64,000 nt of DNA from Geobacter sp. (GCA_009684525.1 WKKR01000004.1:1-64000); one strand, 5' to 3'. Shown: positions 27,701 to 36,316, numbered from the stretch's first letter. Notes: a model not told the origin generated them from the letters alone. Numbers and translations are program-made.

Positions 27701-30700
27701 GATACTGCCGAGGCAGTCGCCATGGACGGCTCCGGCTACATCTATGTCGCAGCAGATACCGGCGACGACCTGGACAAGAACATCGTCTCGGTCATCTACG
27801 ACTACGAAGGTACGCTTCTGGGGGGTACCACCTTTGACGGCGGCCACGGCTTCGATCAGGCGAGTTCCATTGCCGTCAACCACCAGGGGGAGGCGTTCAT
27901 CGCCGGCTACACCACCAATGCCGCCCTGAATGCCGACTACATCGTCATCAAGCAGAAGAACACCTACAAGCTGGTGCCGACACCCTTTACTGCCATGGCG
28001 CAGGCCGACTACCGCCTGATCAACCTCTCCTGGCGGGACAACTCCCCCGGCACCCGGTTCCGGATAGAAAAGACCCCCGGACCGGCCACCACGGACAGCG
28101 TCTGGGAACTCCTGACGGACAGCAATCCGGCCACCACCGGCTATGCCGTCAGCGGCCTTTCCCCCAATACCCAGTACTGCTACCGGATCGAGGCGTATGA
28201 AGGAAGCCTCGCCTCCCGCAAGGTCATTACCTGCGCCACGACAACCCTGACCGCCCCTGTTCTGAACCCGGCAAGCGGCGTGACCACCTCTGCAATCACC
28301 ATCTCCTGGCCCGATATTCCGGGCAACACCGGCTACAAGGTCGAGCGGAAGATCGGTGCCGGTTCCTGGGAGACCGCCCCCAGCGGTATCCTGGGCGCGA
28401 GCACCTACACCTACACCGACACCCTGCTTACCGCCGGGACCCAGTACACCTACCGGGTCAGCGCCCAAAACGGCGCCGGGTACTCCCTCCCGAGCAGCGA
28501 GCTGGTGGTCTGGACCCTCCCCGCGGCCACGACGCTGAACGCCCCGGTACCCTACGCGCCGACCCGCGTCGACCTTTCCTGGAGCAACGTTGTCGGCGAA
28601 AGCGGCTACCGGATCGAACGGAAGGCGGGAAGTGCGGGCAGCTGGGAGACGGTTGCGACCAAGTCGGCCGACGTACTCGCTCACAGCGACACTACCGCAG
28701 TCCACAACACCGAATACTACTACCGCCTGTTCGCCTACAACGCGAGCGGCGACAGCGCACCGAGCGCTGAACTGCGGGTCGTCACCCTCTCCGCCAACGC
28801 CGCCACCCTGACCGTGGCATCGAACGCCACAGCTGCCACGACCATCGACCTCACCTGGACCGACCTCTCCGACGAGACCGGCTACATTGTCCAGGAGTCG
28901 TCCTGCCGCTACCCCACAACCCCGTCGTATTGCAGCAACCTGACCAACGATACCTACTGGTATGCCTGGACCCAGGTGGGGAGCGTCCTGGCCGCTGACA
29001 CGACCAGCTACCAGCGGACCGGGCTCTCTACAGCCAATGCCTACCGCTACCGGATCATCGCCAACGTTCCCCTCTCCAACGGGTCGACCAGCAACACGAC
29101 CATCCCCAGCAACCTGAAGGGGGCGTGGACCTGGCTCGCCGCGCCGACACTGACCGTAACCCCCGCCTCTGAGACCTCGCTCGCTCTTACATGGACAAAC
29201 GGCAACGGCGAAACCGGCTTCACCATCGACCGGAAGCTGGGAGCGGCCGGGACCTGGGCTCTGCTCACCACCAAGGGGATCAACATCACGACCCACACCG
29301 ACACCGGCCTGAGCCAGCAGACCGAGTACTGCTACCGGGTCTCCCCCACCAACACGGCGGGGAACGCGGACCTGATGCTTCCCCCACCGGTCAGCAGCGA
29401 CGAGCAGTGCCTCCCGACGCCGCTGCCGGCCCCGACGCTCAACGCGCCCGTACCCGACTCCCCCACCCAGGTCACCGTCTCCTGGAACAACGTCGCCGGC
29501 AACACTGGCTACGAGCTGCAGCGCTGCCAGCTCGTAAACCAGGGCTATCCCCAGTATGGGACGGCCTACCTGAACAGCGACAGCTACTGGACCGGCTGCA
29601 CCACCATCCCGGTCGGCACCGACGTCACCACCTACGTCGACACCGGCCGGACCGCCGGCTATACCTACCGCTACAAGGTGCGCGACCTGTACGGGACCTC
29701 GCCGGTCTACTATTCGGCCTGGAGCATCGCGATGCCGGTCACCCTCCAGCCCCCGACCCCGACCATTAACTCCATTACCGTCAACGGCCCGACCCAGTTG
29801 ACGATCAACTGGAGCAACGTCTTCGGTGAGATGGAATACCGTCTGGAGTGGAAACCGCGCAGCGGCGCCGACTGCACGATCGGGGAGTGGAATCCCTACA
29901 TCACCGTCGCCCAGAACGCCACGTACTATGCCCATGCCTCCCTGACTCCCGGCAACTACTACTGCTACCGGCTCTCGGCGGCAAACGGCACCCTGGTCTC
30001 CGCTCCGAGTGCCGCAATGGCCCAGACCACCACCCTCGCGACGCCGGTCCTGAACCCGCTCGCCAACATCACCACTTCGTCCGTGACCCTCACCTGGACG
30101 ACCGATCCGGCTGCCACCGGCTACCGGATATGGCGCAAGGTCGGTGAAACCGGGACATACTCCGCACTGACATCTGTGACCCCGACCGTGGGCACCACCA
30201 GCTATACCAACAGCGGGCTGACTGCCGGGACCTACTACGGATACAAAATCGAGGCGCAAAACGCCGGGGGCTATTCACCCCAGAGCACCGAGCAGACCAC
30301 GATAACCACACCGGCTGCCCCGGTCCTATCCGCAACCACCATCTCGGCCGATACCGCCTCCGTTTCCTGGACGCTGGTCAAGGGGGCAACCAACTACAAA
30401 CTGGAGCAACGGCTCGCCGAAGATTCATGGGGCGAGATAGCCAACGTTGCAAACGCCTACGCCGAAAGTTACTGCGGATATGCCGCGCCGCGCGTCAACT
30501 GCCCGAGCCTCTCCCCGACCGCGACCAGCTACAGCTCCCAGGGGCTTTTCGCCGGAAGCACCTACTGCTACCGGATGAAGGCCTGGAACCCGACTGGCGG
30601 CGATTCAGTCACCAGCACAGAAGTCTGCGTCAAAACCTCTGACCTGGCCGCGCCCCAGCTCACGGCAACACCGCACGATTCACGCAGGATCGACCTTTCC

Positions 30701-31618
30701 TGGAGCTATCTCCCCCCGTCGTGCAGCGGCAGCTGCGAACCGCCGACCGGCTTCCTCGTCGAACGACAGATGGGCGGGACCTGGCAACGGCTCGTCGTCA
30801 CCCCGGCCACAACGACAAACTATACCGACCCGTGGGGGATCGATCCCCAGACGCGCTATTACTACCGCATGCTCGCGTTCACCGGGGACATCGAACTGTT
30901 CGACCCGGGTATTCCGGCCGCAACCTGGAGTCAGCAGGGCGTGACCCTGACGGGCAGCGGCCAGGTGGCGGTGAGCGATTCCTCCCCGCCGGTCAGCATC
31001 GTCGATCCGGTTAACGGGACTATCGCCATTGCAGCCGCAAATGGTGGCGTGCTCCTTTCCACCGCCAGTGCCGGCGGAGGGACGGCAGCCACCTACAACT
31101 ACGCCAGGGTCAACTACCTTGCCCCCGCTACCCTGCATGGCGACTTCGAACTCCAGATCGACTTCACCATCCCGAATGCGCTGCCGGTCACGGCCCAATA
31201 CCACTCCCTGGGCAGGCTTCATGTCAGCCTGCCGGCAGGAACCGGTGAAAACTATGCCTGGGTGGAGCGTACCGCCACCAGCTACAATGCCTCCATCGTA
31301 GTGAACAATGTCCCGTTCAACGGCACCGTCGCCACCGGCGACACCAGCGGCAAGCTCAGGATCACCAGGAACGGCACCACCATGACCGCCTCGACCTGGA
31401 CCGGCGGCAGATGGCAGACCATGGCCATGGCCAGCGGCACATCCACCGAGACTGCCAGTGCCGTGCATCTGACGCAGTACGCCCAGCGCAACGAAGCGGT
31501 CTCCCTGAAGATGCTGTTCGACAATTTCGCGGCAACCTCCGGCAGATCGGCCTACAGCGACCCGCCGGCCTCTGCCGTGACCCTGCAGTACGTGCCTGCT
31601 GACGGCAACTGCCCCTGA
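24716..31618 (+). CDS. giant secreted beta-propeller / fibronectin type III protein
   Basis: The protein is about 2300 residues from ATG 24716 (AGGGAGAGG upstream; signal peptide ending near PSHA). Residues about 40-540 consist of SBBP-type propeller repeats (DSAGNLIVTGF, VDDNDDIIVTGYTW). One FN3 domain follows (about 540-635), then a second propeller array (about 635-1080), about ten FN3 domains (about 1085-2060; recurring VxLSWxxVxGxTGYxxER and YxYRVxAxN), and a C-terminal laminin-G/jelly-roll-like domain. No sortase, PEP-CTERM or autotransporter signal was seen. It is probably an extracellular scaffold or adhesin. An in-frame extension to 24623 is less likely. It ends 47 bases before the 19-residue ORF. 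Confidence 0.92.
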   Translation: MRIANGLTYRVVAVLLLVLSALCPTPSHAKGGDILWQSGDLQAHRQQAVASAADSAGNLIVTGFRNLSNSTDDDYWTVKFDSNGEVVWRAFYNRNNGSDQATALLVDDNDDIIVTGYTWNGFNNDIYTAKYSGTDGTVIWEHTYSGAANGNDVGITLALDASSGTLYLGGYTQNSAGNEDYLVLVYDNTATGNNPPGSVITRGGSAGGNDRVSALAANEDGLAVTGTSWNGTDFDILTIMFEPSGSERWHVRYASTGSYPETGRYVRFDAAGNVVLAATAANPLDFDIYVAKYAKANGSVIWEQTHNGAYDDEPMGLVVGGDGDVYLTGYTWTLAGSNDFYTARLAGTTGSTVWHQIYNSSADNSDIATATGIAVDDATNGDVYVTGYTVTNGNYDFRTLKYKKENGHLLWQQGYNSTANRADRTVGIALAPNNGLYVSGWSDMTAAIANETATATGGTVNTIVNTVKAWAANQWTGIYIMMTSGANAGISRKITANSADTLTFSPDFGTAVAPGDGYYLFDKDDYDLQLINYDRGDLNPPTSLVSETVEKAGDGTYRIHLTWEDNSADETGFIIERKLGELGTWSEVGRVTANITSYDDAGLAANEYYYYRVKSYRQTEESYPGNEAHSLTFLVTYLTPLWQIPYNGGENMEDYTTAIGVGQDDNPVVTGRSDSGLIGMFDFYTLKLNRETGAKIWEDRYDSMQNEMDTAICLSVDNGNNVVVSGFSSLYYAPAEGNVHSVFTLKYPAAGPPAVWERQYNGPAGIDDRATAITSASDGSNVYIVGYGQNARYDNDIYLIKYLADGTQAWTITPIDGGRHDYPSGIALDPQGNVVITGYRQGSRGEVTDLDNFDFYTAKFSAATGALLWQETYNPYGTGDARSMGVATDSDGDIYVSGFATNTVGNKDFYTIKYNGNSGSRLWERSYDGPAHGDDGAIAVKADPIIGKNPLDANIVVVGTQLTNPSGNDSDVQLIRYSRDGEIRWERTLLRPGVADTAEAVAMDGSGYIYVAADTGDDLDKNIVSVIYDYEGTLLGGTTFDGGHGFDQASSIAVNHQGEAFIAGYTTNAALNADYIVIKQKNTYKLVPTPFTAMAQADYRLINLSWRDNSPGTRFRIEKTPGPATTDSVWELLTDSNPATTGYAVSGLSPNTQYCYRIEAYEGSLASRKVITCATTTLTAPVLNPASGVTTSAITISWPDIPGNTGYKVERKIGAGSWETAPSGILGASTYTYTDTLLTAGTQYTYRVSAQNGAGYSLPSSELVVWTLPAATTLNAPVPYAPTRVDLSWSNVVGESGYRIERKAGSAGSWETVATKSADVLAHSDTTAVHNTEYYYRLFAYNASGDSAPSAELRVVTLSANAATLTVASNATAATTIDLTWTDLSDETGYIVQESSCRYPTTPSYCSNLTNDTYWYAWTQVGSVLAADTTSYQRTGLSTANAYRYRIIANVPLSNGSTSNTTIPSNLKGAWTWLAAPTLTVTPASETSLALTWTNGNGETGFTIDRKLGAAGTWALLTTKGINITTHTDTGLSQQTEYCYRVSPTNTAGNADLMLPPPVSSDEQCLPTPLPAPTLNAPVPDSPTQVTVSWNNVAGNTGYELQRCQLVNQGYPQYGTAYLNSDSYWTGCTTIPVGTDVTTYVDTGRTAGYTYRYKVRDLYGTSPVYYSAWSIAMPVTLQPPTPTINSITVNGPTQLTINWSNVFGEMEYRLEWKPRSGADCTIGEWNPYITVAQNATYYAHASLTPGNYYCYRLSAANGTLVSAPSAAMAQTTTLATPVLNPLANITTSSVTLTWTTDPAATGYRIWRKVGETGTYSALTSVTPTVGTTSYTNSGLTAGTYYGYKIEAQNAGGYSPQSTEQTTITTPAAPVLSATTISADTASVSWTLVKGATNYKLEQRLAEDSWGEIANVANAYAESYCGYAAPRVNCPSLSPTATSYSSQGLFAGSTYCYRMKAWNPTGGDSVTSTEVCVKTSDLAAPQLTATPHDSRRIDLSWSYLPPSCSGSCEPPTGFLVERQMGGTWQRLVVTPATTTNYTDPWGIDPQTRYYYRMLAFTGDIELFDPGIPAATWSQQGVTLTGSGQVAVSDSSPPVSIVDPVNGTIAIAAANGGVLLSTASAGGGTAATYNYARVNYLAPATLHGDFELQIDFTIPNALPVTAQYHSLGRLHVSLPAGTGENYAWVERTATSYNASIVVNNVPFNGTVATGDTSGKLRITRNGTTMTASTWTGGRWQTMAMASGTSTETASAVHLTQYAQRNEAVSLKMLFDNFAATSGRSAYSDPPASAVTLQYVPADGNCP

Positions 31619-31665
31619 TCCGGAAAAGGCAGCAGATTCCTATCCCACAGAAAGGAGTGCCAGCA

Positions 31666-31725
31666 ATGAAAAAGAGATATGCCGCACCGAAGGTTGTGGC
31701 ATCCCAAACCGTACACCCCTGCTGA
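31666..31725 (+). CDS. 19-residue peptide, unknown (RiPP-leader-like)
   Basis: The ORF encodes MKKRYAAPKVVASQTVHPC and stops at two consecutive TGA codons. A strong AAAGGAG site lies 8 bases upstream of the ATG. It is the last ORF before a strong terminator and the only one between the giant scaffold gene and that terminator. The MKKxYxxPxVV start resembles leader segments of some ribosomally made, modified peptides (YxxPxL/V recognition motif), and the chain ends in Cys. No modifying enzyme is in the window, so a modified-peptide role is speculative; it could be a stand-alone small protein or a peptide made by chance. Confidence 0.5.
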   Translation: MKKRYAAPKVVASQTVHPC

Positions 31726-31752
31726 TGAGCAGCTCGTCTGTCATGCCCACTG

Positions 31753-31787
31753 CGCCGTGGCCCCCCCTGGTCACGGCGTCTTTTTTT
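31753..31787 (+). terminator. rho-independent terminator of the cytochrome-scaffold-peptide unit
   Basis: A 10-bp stem with one G-T pair (31753-31762 with 31769-31778) and a short C-rich loop is followed by TC and seven T residues. Confidence 0.9.
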
Positions 31788-31792
31788 CGGAC

Positions 31793-31829
31793 TTGATCTG
31801 TACACTGATTTTCAGTATATAGATTTTCA
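31793..31829 (+). promoter_or_regulatory. promoter and candidate MarR operator of the efflux operon
   Basis: TTGATC (31793-31798), 17 bases, and TATATA (31816-31821) form a good sigma-70 promoter. The spacer and -10 carry the palindrome CTGATTTTCAG (31805-31815) and a direct repeat of GATTTTCA at 31807-31814 and 31822-31829. The overlap with the -10 box suggests autorepression by the MarR protein. Confidence 0.6.
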
Positions 31830-31888
31830 CTATGCGACTTTTCACCCCCCTCCATGCAACGCCCCCACTCCCCCGCAGAGGAGCATCC

Positions 31889-32332
31889 ATGTACGAGATC
31901 GAGAAAAGCATCGGCTTTCTCCTGGCAAAGGCCTATCAGCGTGCCGGTGCGCTGTTTAAGGAGGAACTGGACCATTTCGGCCTCACTCCGCGCCAGTTCA
32001 GCCTGCTCGCCTTTCTCTGGCAACAGGACGAGCTGTCGCAGGTTGAGCTGTCGGAGCGAAGCCAGATAGACCGGACCACCATCTGCGGCCTCATCGATCG
32101 CCTGGAAAAACAGGAACTGGTCGAACGGCGACCCAACCCCCATGACCGGCGCTCCTACCTGATCTCCCTGACTCCGCGCGGCAGGGAGCTGGAAGAGCCG
32201 CTCTGCGCCGCGGCCGATCGCACACTGGCACGCTTCACCGCAGGTCTTTCGGATCGGGACCAGTCCGACCTGGTCAGACACCTGGAAGTTCTGCGGGGGG
32301 AGAGGAGGATCTATGCGACGCTGGATACCTAG
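31889..32332 (+). CDS. MarR-family transcriptional regulator
   Basis: The protein is about 147 residues from ATG 31889 (AGAGGAG upstream). An ATG at 31832 would put the start only a few bases after the predicted transcription start. The winged-helix motif is clear: LTPRQFSLLAFLWQ, then SQVELSERSQIDRTTICGLIDRLEKQELV and the wing RRPNPHDRRSYLISLT. MarR proteins are ligand-released dimeric repressors. The gene overlaps the start of tolC by 20 bases, so it is the first gene of the efflux operon and probably represses it. Confidence 0.94.
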   Translation: MYEIEKSIGFLLAKAYQRAGALFKEELDHFGLTPRQFSLLAFLWQQDELSQVELSERSQIDRTTICGLIDRLEKQELVERRPNPHDRRSYLISLTPRGRELEEPLCAAADRTLARFTAGLSDRDQSDLVRHLEVLRGERRIYATLDT

Positions 32333-33590
32333 CATCATCTGTCTGCTGGCCCTTGTTGTTCCCGCCGTTGTTGCCGCCGCCCCCACGCTCACACTCGGGG
32401 AATGCCTGGAGCGCGGCGCCACAAACAACCCGCTGCTCAAGGCAACGCGCCGGGATAAGGGGATTGCAGCCGCAACAGTGCGCCAGTCGGCATCGCCCTT
32501 CTATCCCCGACTGGATCTGCAGGGGGGATACACCATGCAACAGGCCCCCCAGGCGGTGGTTATCAACGGCCGCACCGCCGAAACCCAGGAAGCCGACTAC
32601 GGTTTCGTCAATGCCGCTGTCACCTACACACTCTACGATTTCGGGCGTCGCGATGCACGGCACCAACTGGCCCGCGCCAGTGCCGAAGCCGTGGACTACA
32701 CCGTCAACGCCCGCGAGCAGGACGTGGCGCTCCAGATCATCGGCAGCTACTTTGGCATCTTGGAGGCCCAGCGGCTGGTCAAGGCCGCCGAGGAGGAGGT
32801 CGTCCAGGTCGGCGAGCACAAGAAGATAGCCGACTCACTCTTCCAGCAGGGGATGGTCACCCGCAACGATGTCCTGCAGGCGGATGTCCGGCTGGCCTCT
32901 GCCCGGCAGAAGCTCCTCGCCACTCGGAACGGGCGGGAAAACCTCTGGCTGCAGCTCAACTACCTCGTGGGAAACGATGCCGGCTTCCGCGCCGAACTGG
33001 ACGAGCAGGCCGACCTGGCCCTGCCGGAGGGGACGCCGGTCGACCCGCAGCAGTCGGTGGAAAACCGCCCCGAGCTCCGCAGCCTGCGCAAAAACCTGGC
33101 AGCCAGCGAGTTCGAACTGAACGAAAGCAAGAGCGCTTTCTACCCGGAAATCTTCAGCAAGCTCGCCCTTGACTACGTGCAGAACGACAAGGTGAGCGAG
33201 CAGACCATCATGTCGGCAACCGTCGGCCTGAAGGTGAACCTGTTCGACGGCTTTGCCACCACTGCCGCCAGGCAGCGGGCAGTGGAATCGCGCGCCAGGG
33301 CCGAGGAGACCCTGCGACAGACCGAAGCCCAAGCCCGCCTGGAGCTGACCAGCGCCGGAAACGACGCCAGGGTGGCCCGCCAACGGATCGCCGTCACCGA
33401 AACCGCCATCCAGCAGAGCGAGGAAAACCTCCGGATCAACCGTGACCGTTACCAGGCCCGGGTGGGGACCGCCACCGACGTCCTCGATGCCCAGACACTC
33501 CTGACCCAGGCAAAGACCGAATATTTCCAGGCTCTGTACGATTTCCAGGTCGCCTCGGCCCGCGTCCGGCGGGCCATGGGCGAACTGTAG
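32313..33590 (+). CDS. TolC-family outer membrane efflux protein
   Basis: The 425-residue protein has a signal peptide (cleavage near VVAAA) and the two outer-membrane-efflux repeats (TLGECLERGATNNPLLKA; SVENRPELRSLRKNLAASEFELNESKSAFYPE) rich in coiled coil. It forms the outer membrane channel for the EmrAB pump encoded next. The ATG has GAGAGGAGG upstream and lies inside the 3' end of marR. It is followed 10 bases later by the adaptor gene. Confidence 0.93.
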   Translation: MRRWIPSIICLLALVVPAVVAAAPTLTLGECLERGATNNPLLKATRRDKGIAAATVRQSASPFYPRLDLQGGYTMQQAPQAVVINGRTAETQEADYGFVNAAVTYTLYDFGRRDARHQLARASAEAVDYTVNAREQDVALQIIGSYFGILEAQRLVKAAEEEVVQVGEHKKIADSLFQQGMVTRNDVLQADVRLASARQKLLATRNGRENLWLQLNYLVGNDAGFRAELDEQADLALPEGTPVDPQQSVENRPELRSLRKNLAASEFELNESKSAFYPEIFSKLALDYVQNDKVSEQTIMSATVGLKVNLFDGFATTAARQRAVESRARAEETLRQTEAQARLELTSAGNDARVARQRIAVTETAIQQSEENLRINRDRYQARVGTATDVLDAQTLLTQAKTEYFQALYDFQVASARVRRAMGEL

Positions 33591-33600
33591 AGGAGAACCG

Positions 33601-34743
33601 ATGAGTGACCCGCACCATCCAGATGCTGCACCCGATGTAACACCCGAGCCAAGCCCCGGAACCGGCGAGCCGGTGGCATCGCAGCAGGCCGCGCCACCCA
33701 AGCCCCCTGCCTCCGGCAGGATGGCCAAGGCGGCAGTGATCCTGTTGCTGCTCGGCATCGTCTTCGTCAGCCTCGGCATTCACTGGTGGATCAGGCACCA
33801 GACCCATATCGAGACCGACAACGCCTTTGTGGAAGCGCACATCCACCCCATTGCCGCACGGATTCCGGGAACCGTGACCAGGGTGCTGGTCAACGACAAC
33901 CAGCAGGTAAGGAAAGGAGATCTGCTGGTCGAGATCGACCAGGCCGATTACCGTATCCAGGTGGATAAGGCCAATGCCGACGTTGCCGTTGCCAGAAACG
34001 AGAGCGACGGCGACAATTCAGAGGTTGGGGTTTCCCGTGCAGCCGTGCAGCAGGCCAGGGCTCAGCTGGATCAGGCCAGGCTCGATCTGGAGCGGGGGAA
34101 AAACCTGTTTGCTCGGGAGGTAATCCCCCGCGAGCAGTTGGACCGGCTGGAGACTGCCGGTCGCGTTGCCGCTGCCAGGCTTGCCGAGGCCGAGGACAAA
34201 CTCCGCAAGGCCCTGGCCATTGCCGGGCCGAGCGACGGCAGGAGCCGGGCCAAGGTGCGCCAGAAAGAGGCCGACCTGGCCGATGCCAGGCTCAAGCTCT
34301 CCTATACGCGCATCTACGCCCCGACCGACGGCCACATAACGCGGAAGACCGTGGAGCAGGGGAACATCGTCCAGCCTGGCCAGCCGCTCATGGCCCTGGT
34401 CCCCCTGCGCGACGCCTGGGTCGTCGCCAACTACAAGGAGAGCCAGCTGACCTACATCCGACCCGGCCAGCAGGTGGAATTCAGGGTGGACACCTATCCG
34501 GGCAAGCGCTTCACCGGCACAGTCGACAGTATCATGGCCGGGACCGGGGCAGCCTTCTCGCTCCTCCCGCCGGAGAACGCCTCGGGCAACTACGTGAAGG
34601 TCGTGCAGCGGATCCCCGTGAAGATCGCCATCAACCCTTCCAGCGATCCGGAGCAGGTGTTGCGAGTAGGGATGAGTGTCGTCCCCACCGTACTGGTGGA
34701 GCGGAAGGTAGCCGACATCCTGCGGGATCTGCTGCCGTTCTAG
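33601..34743 (+). CDS. emrA: HlyD/EmrA-family membrane fusion protein
   Basis: The 380-residue protein has a Pro-rich cytoplasmic N-terminus, one membrane helix (about 42-62) and a periplasmic part with split lipoyl/biotinyl halves (VTRVLVNDNQQVRKGDLLVEID and APTDGHITRKTVEQGNIVQPGQ) around a helical hairpin, then the beta-barrel (WVVANYKESQL). This is the EmrA architecture, linking an MFS pump to TolC. GAGGAG precedes the ATG. It lies between tolC and emrB. Confidence 0.93.
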   Translation: MSDPHHPDAAPDVTPEPSPGTGEPVASQQAAPPKPPASGRMAKAAVILLLLGIVFVSLGIHWWIRHQTHIETDNAFVEAHIHPIAARIPGTVTRVLVNDNQQVRKGDLLVEIDQADYRIQVDKANADVAVARNESDGDNSEVGVSRAAVQQARAQLDQARLDLERGKNLFAREVIPREQLDRLETAGRVAAARLAEAEDKLRKALAIAGPSDGRSRAKVRQKEADLADARLKLSYTRIYAPTDGHITRKTVEQGNIVQPGQPLMALVPLRDAWVVANYKESQLTYIRPGQQVEFRVDTYPGKRFTGTVDSIMAGTGAAFSLLPPENASGNYVKVVQRIPVKIAINPSSDPEQVLRVGMSVVPTVLVERKVADILRDLLPF

Positions 34744-34765
34744 ACGGAAACGGTTCTTTTCGACC

Positions 34766-36316
34766 ATGACCGACATCGACCAGAAACAGATCAATAAATG
34801 GCTGATCACCATCACGGTGATGCTCCCCACCATCATGGAGATCGTGGACACGTCGGTGGCGAACGTGGCGCTTCCCCACATGCAGGGGAGCCTCAACGCC
34901 GGCACCGACGAGGTGACCTGGGTCCTCACCTCCTACCTGGTGAGCAATGCCATCGTCCTCCCCATGACCGGCTGGCTGGCGCGGATGTTCGGCCGCAAGC
35001 GCTTCCTCATCACCTGCATCACCCTGTTCACCCTGGCTTCGCTTTTGTGCGGGGCAGCTCCCAACCTGGCCATGCTGATATTCTTCCGCATCCTGCAGGG
35101 GGCGGCCGGCGGCGCACTCATCCCTATCAGCCAGGCGATCCTGATGGAGACCTTCCCACCCCACCAGCGGGGGATGGCCATGGCGATCTTCGGCATCGGC
35201 GCCATGTTCGGCCCCATCGTCGGACCGGCGCTCGGGGGGTGGATCACCGACACCCTTAACTGGCGCTGGATCTTCTATATCAATATCCCCATCGGCGTCT
35301 TTGCGGTCATCATGACCACCCTGTTCATCTTCGATCCAGCCTATCTCAAGGAGGGGAAGCAGGGGATGACCATCGACTGGTGGGGCCTCGGCCTGCTGAC
35401 GGTCGGACTCGGTGCCCTCCAGGTCGTGCTGGACAAGGGGCAGCAAGAGGACTGGCTCAACTCGTCGTTCATCATCGCCTTCAGCATCGTCGCCGCCATC
35501 TCGCTCATCGCCCTGATCTTTGTCGAGCTCTCTCATGAGCATCCGATCGTCAACCTCCGGCTGTTCAAGGAGATATCCTTTTCTGCCGGCAATTTCATCA
35601 TGTTCGTGGTCGGTTTCTGCCTCTACAGCTCCATCATGCTGATCCCGCTCTTCCTGCAGACGCTGATGGGGTATTCGGCAACCGATGCGGGGATGGTCAT
35701 GGCCCCCGGCGGGGTGGCAACGCTTATCTGCATGCCGTTCGTGGGCGCCATGCTGCAGAAACGGGACGGACGGAAGATCGTTCTGGTGGGGCTCTCCGTG
35801 GGGGCGCTTTCCATGTTCATCATGCAGGGGCTGAATCTGGAGGGGAGCTACTGGAGCTACGTCTGGCCCAGGGTGGTGCTGGGGGTCGGCCTGGCCATGA
35901 TCTTCGTGCCGCTGACCACCGTGACCCTCTCGTCCATACCGAAGACGGAAATGGGAAACGCCACCGGGATGTTCAACCTGTTACGCAACATCGGGGGGAG
36001 TGTGGGGATCGCCATGGCCGCAACCATGCTCGGGCGGTTCGGGCAGTTTTACCAGAATTCACTGGCCGGAAACGTGAACCCGTACAACCCGGTCTATCAG
36101 ATGCGGTCGGCGGAGCTGAAACAGGCCCTGGTCAACCGCGGCATGGAGGCAACAACCGCCGACGCCGCGTCGCAGAAAATGATCTACGGGATACTGCTCC
36201 GCCAGGCAGGCGCCATGGCGTATAACCATATCTTCTGGATCATCGGCATCGCCTTCCTGGTGATCATCCCTCTGTTGTTACTGCTCAAGCGGCCGGCCCA
36301 CCAGACAGGCCCGTAG
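34766..36316 (+). CDS. emrB: EmrB/QacA-type MFS drug efflux transporter (DHA2, 14 TM)
   Basis: The 516-residue integral membrane protein belongs to the DHA2 subfamily of drug:H+ antiporters. Motif C-like TSYLVSNAIVLPMTGWLA and motif A-like LARMFGRKRF are visible, and hydrophobicity fits 14 helices. It lacks a signal peptide. It is the last gene of the MarR-TolC-EmrA-EmrB operon and provides the inner membrane pump. The substrate is unknown; hydrophobic toxins are usual for this family. Confidence 0.94.
   Translation: MTDIDQKQINKWLITITVMLPTIMEIVDTSVANVALPHMQGSLNAGTDEVTWVLTSYLVSNAIVLPMTGWLARMFGRKRFLITCITLFTLASLLCGAAPNLAMLIFFRILQGAAGGALIPISQAILMETFPPHQRGMAMAIFGIGAMFGPIVGPALGGWITDTLNWRWIFYINIPIGVFAVIMTTLFIFDPAYLKEGKQGMTIDWWGLGLLTVGLGALQVVLDKGQQEDWLNSSFIIAFSIVAAISLIALIFVELSHEHPIVNLRLFKEISFSAGNFIMFVVGFCLYSSIMLIPLFLQTLMGYSATDAGMVMAPGGVATLICMPFVGAMLQKRDGRKIVLVGLSVGALSMFIMQGLNLEGSYWSYVWPRVVLGVGLAMIFVPLTTVTLSSIPKTEMGNATGMFNLLRNIGGSVGIAMAATMLGRFGQFYQNSLAGNVNPYNPVYQMRSAELKQALVNRGMEATTADAASQKMIYGILLRQAGAMAYNHIFWIIGIAFLVIIPLLLLLKRPAHQTGP

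Noticed and set aside
27362-30259. 965-residue open frame antisense to the giant FN3 gene (also 25445-27175, 576 residues)
   Set aside because: These frames mirror the GC-rich third positions of a repetitive gene on the other strand. They have no domain, signal peptide or ribosome site, and the composition is low-complexity Gly/Val/Arg.
31726-31800. Selenocysteine read-through of the two UGA codons ending the 19-residue peptide
   Set aside because: CTGCTGATGAGCAG can form a small hairpin at the UGA, but it lacks a convincing SECIS shape, and the read-through frame runs straight into the terminator.
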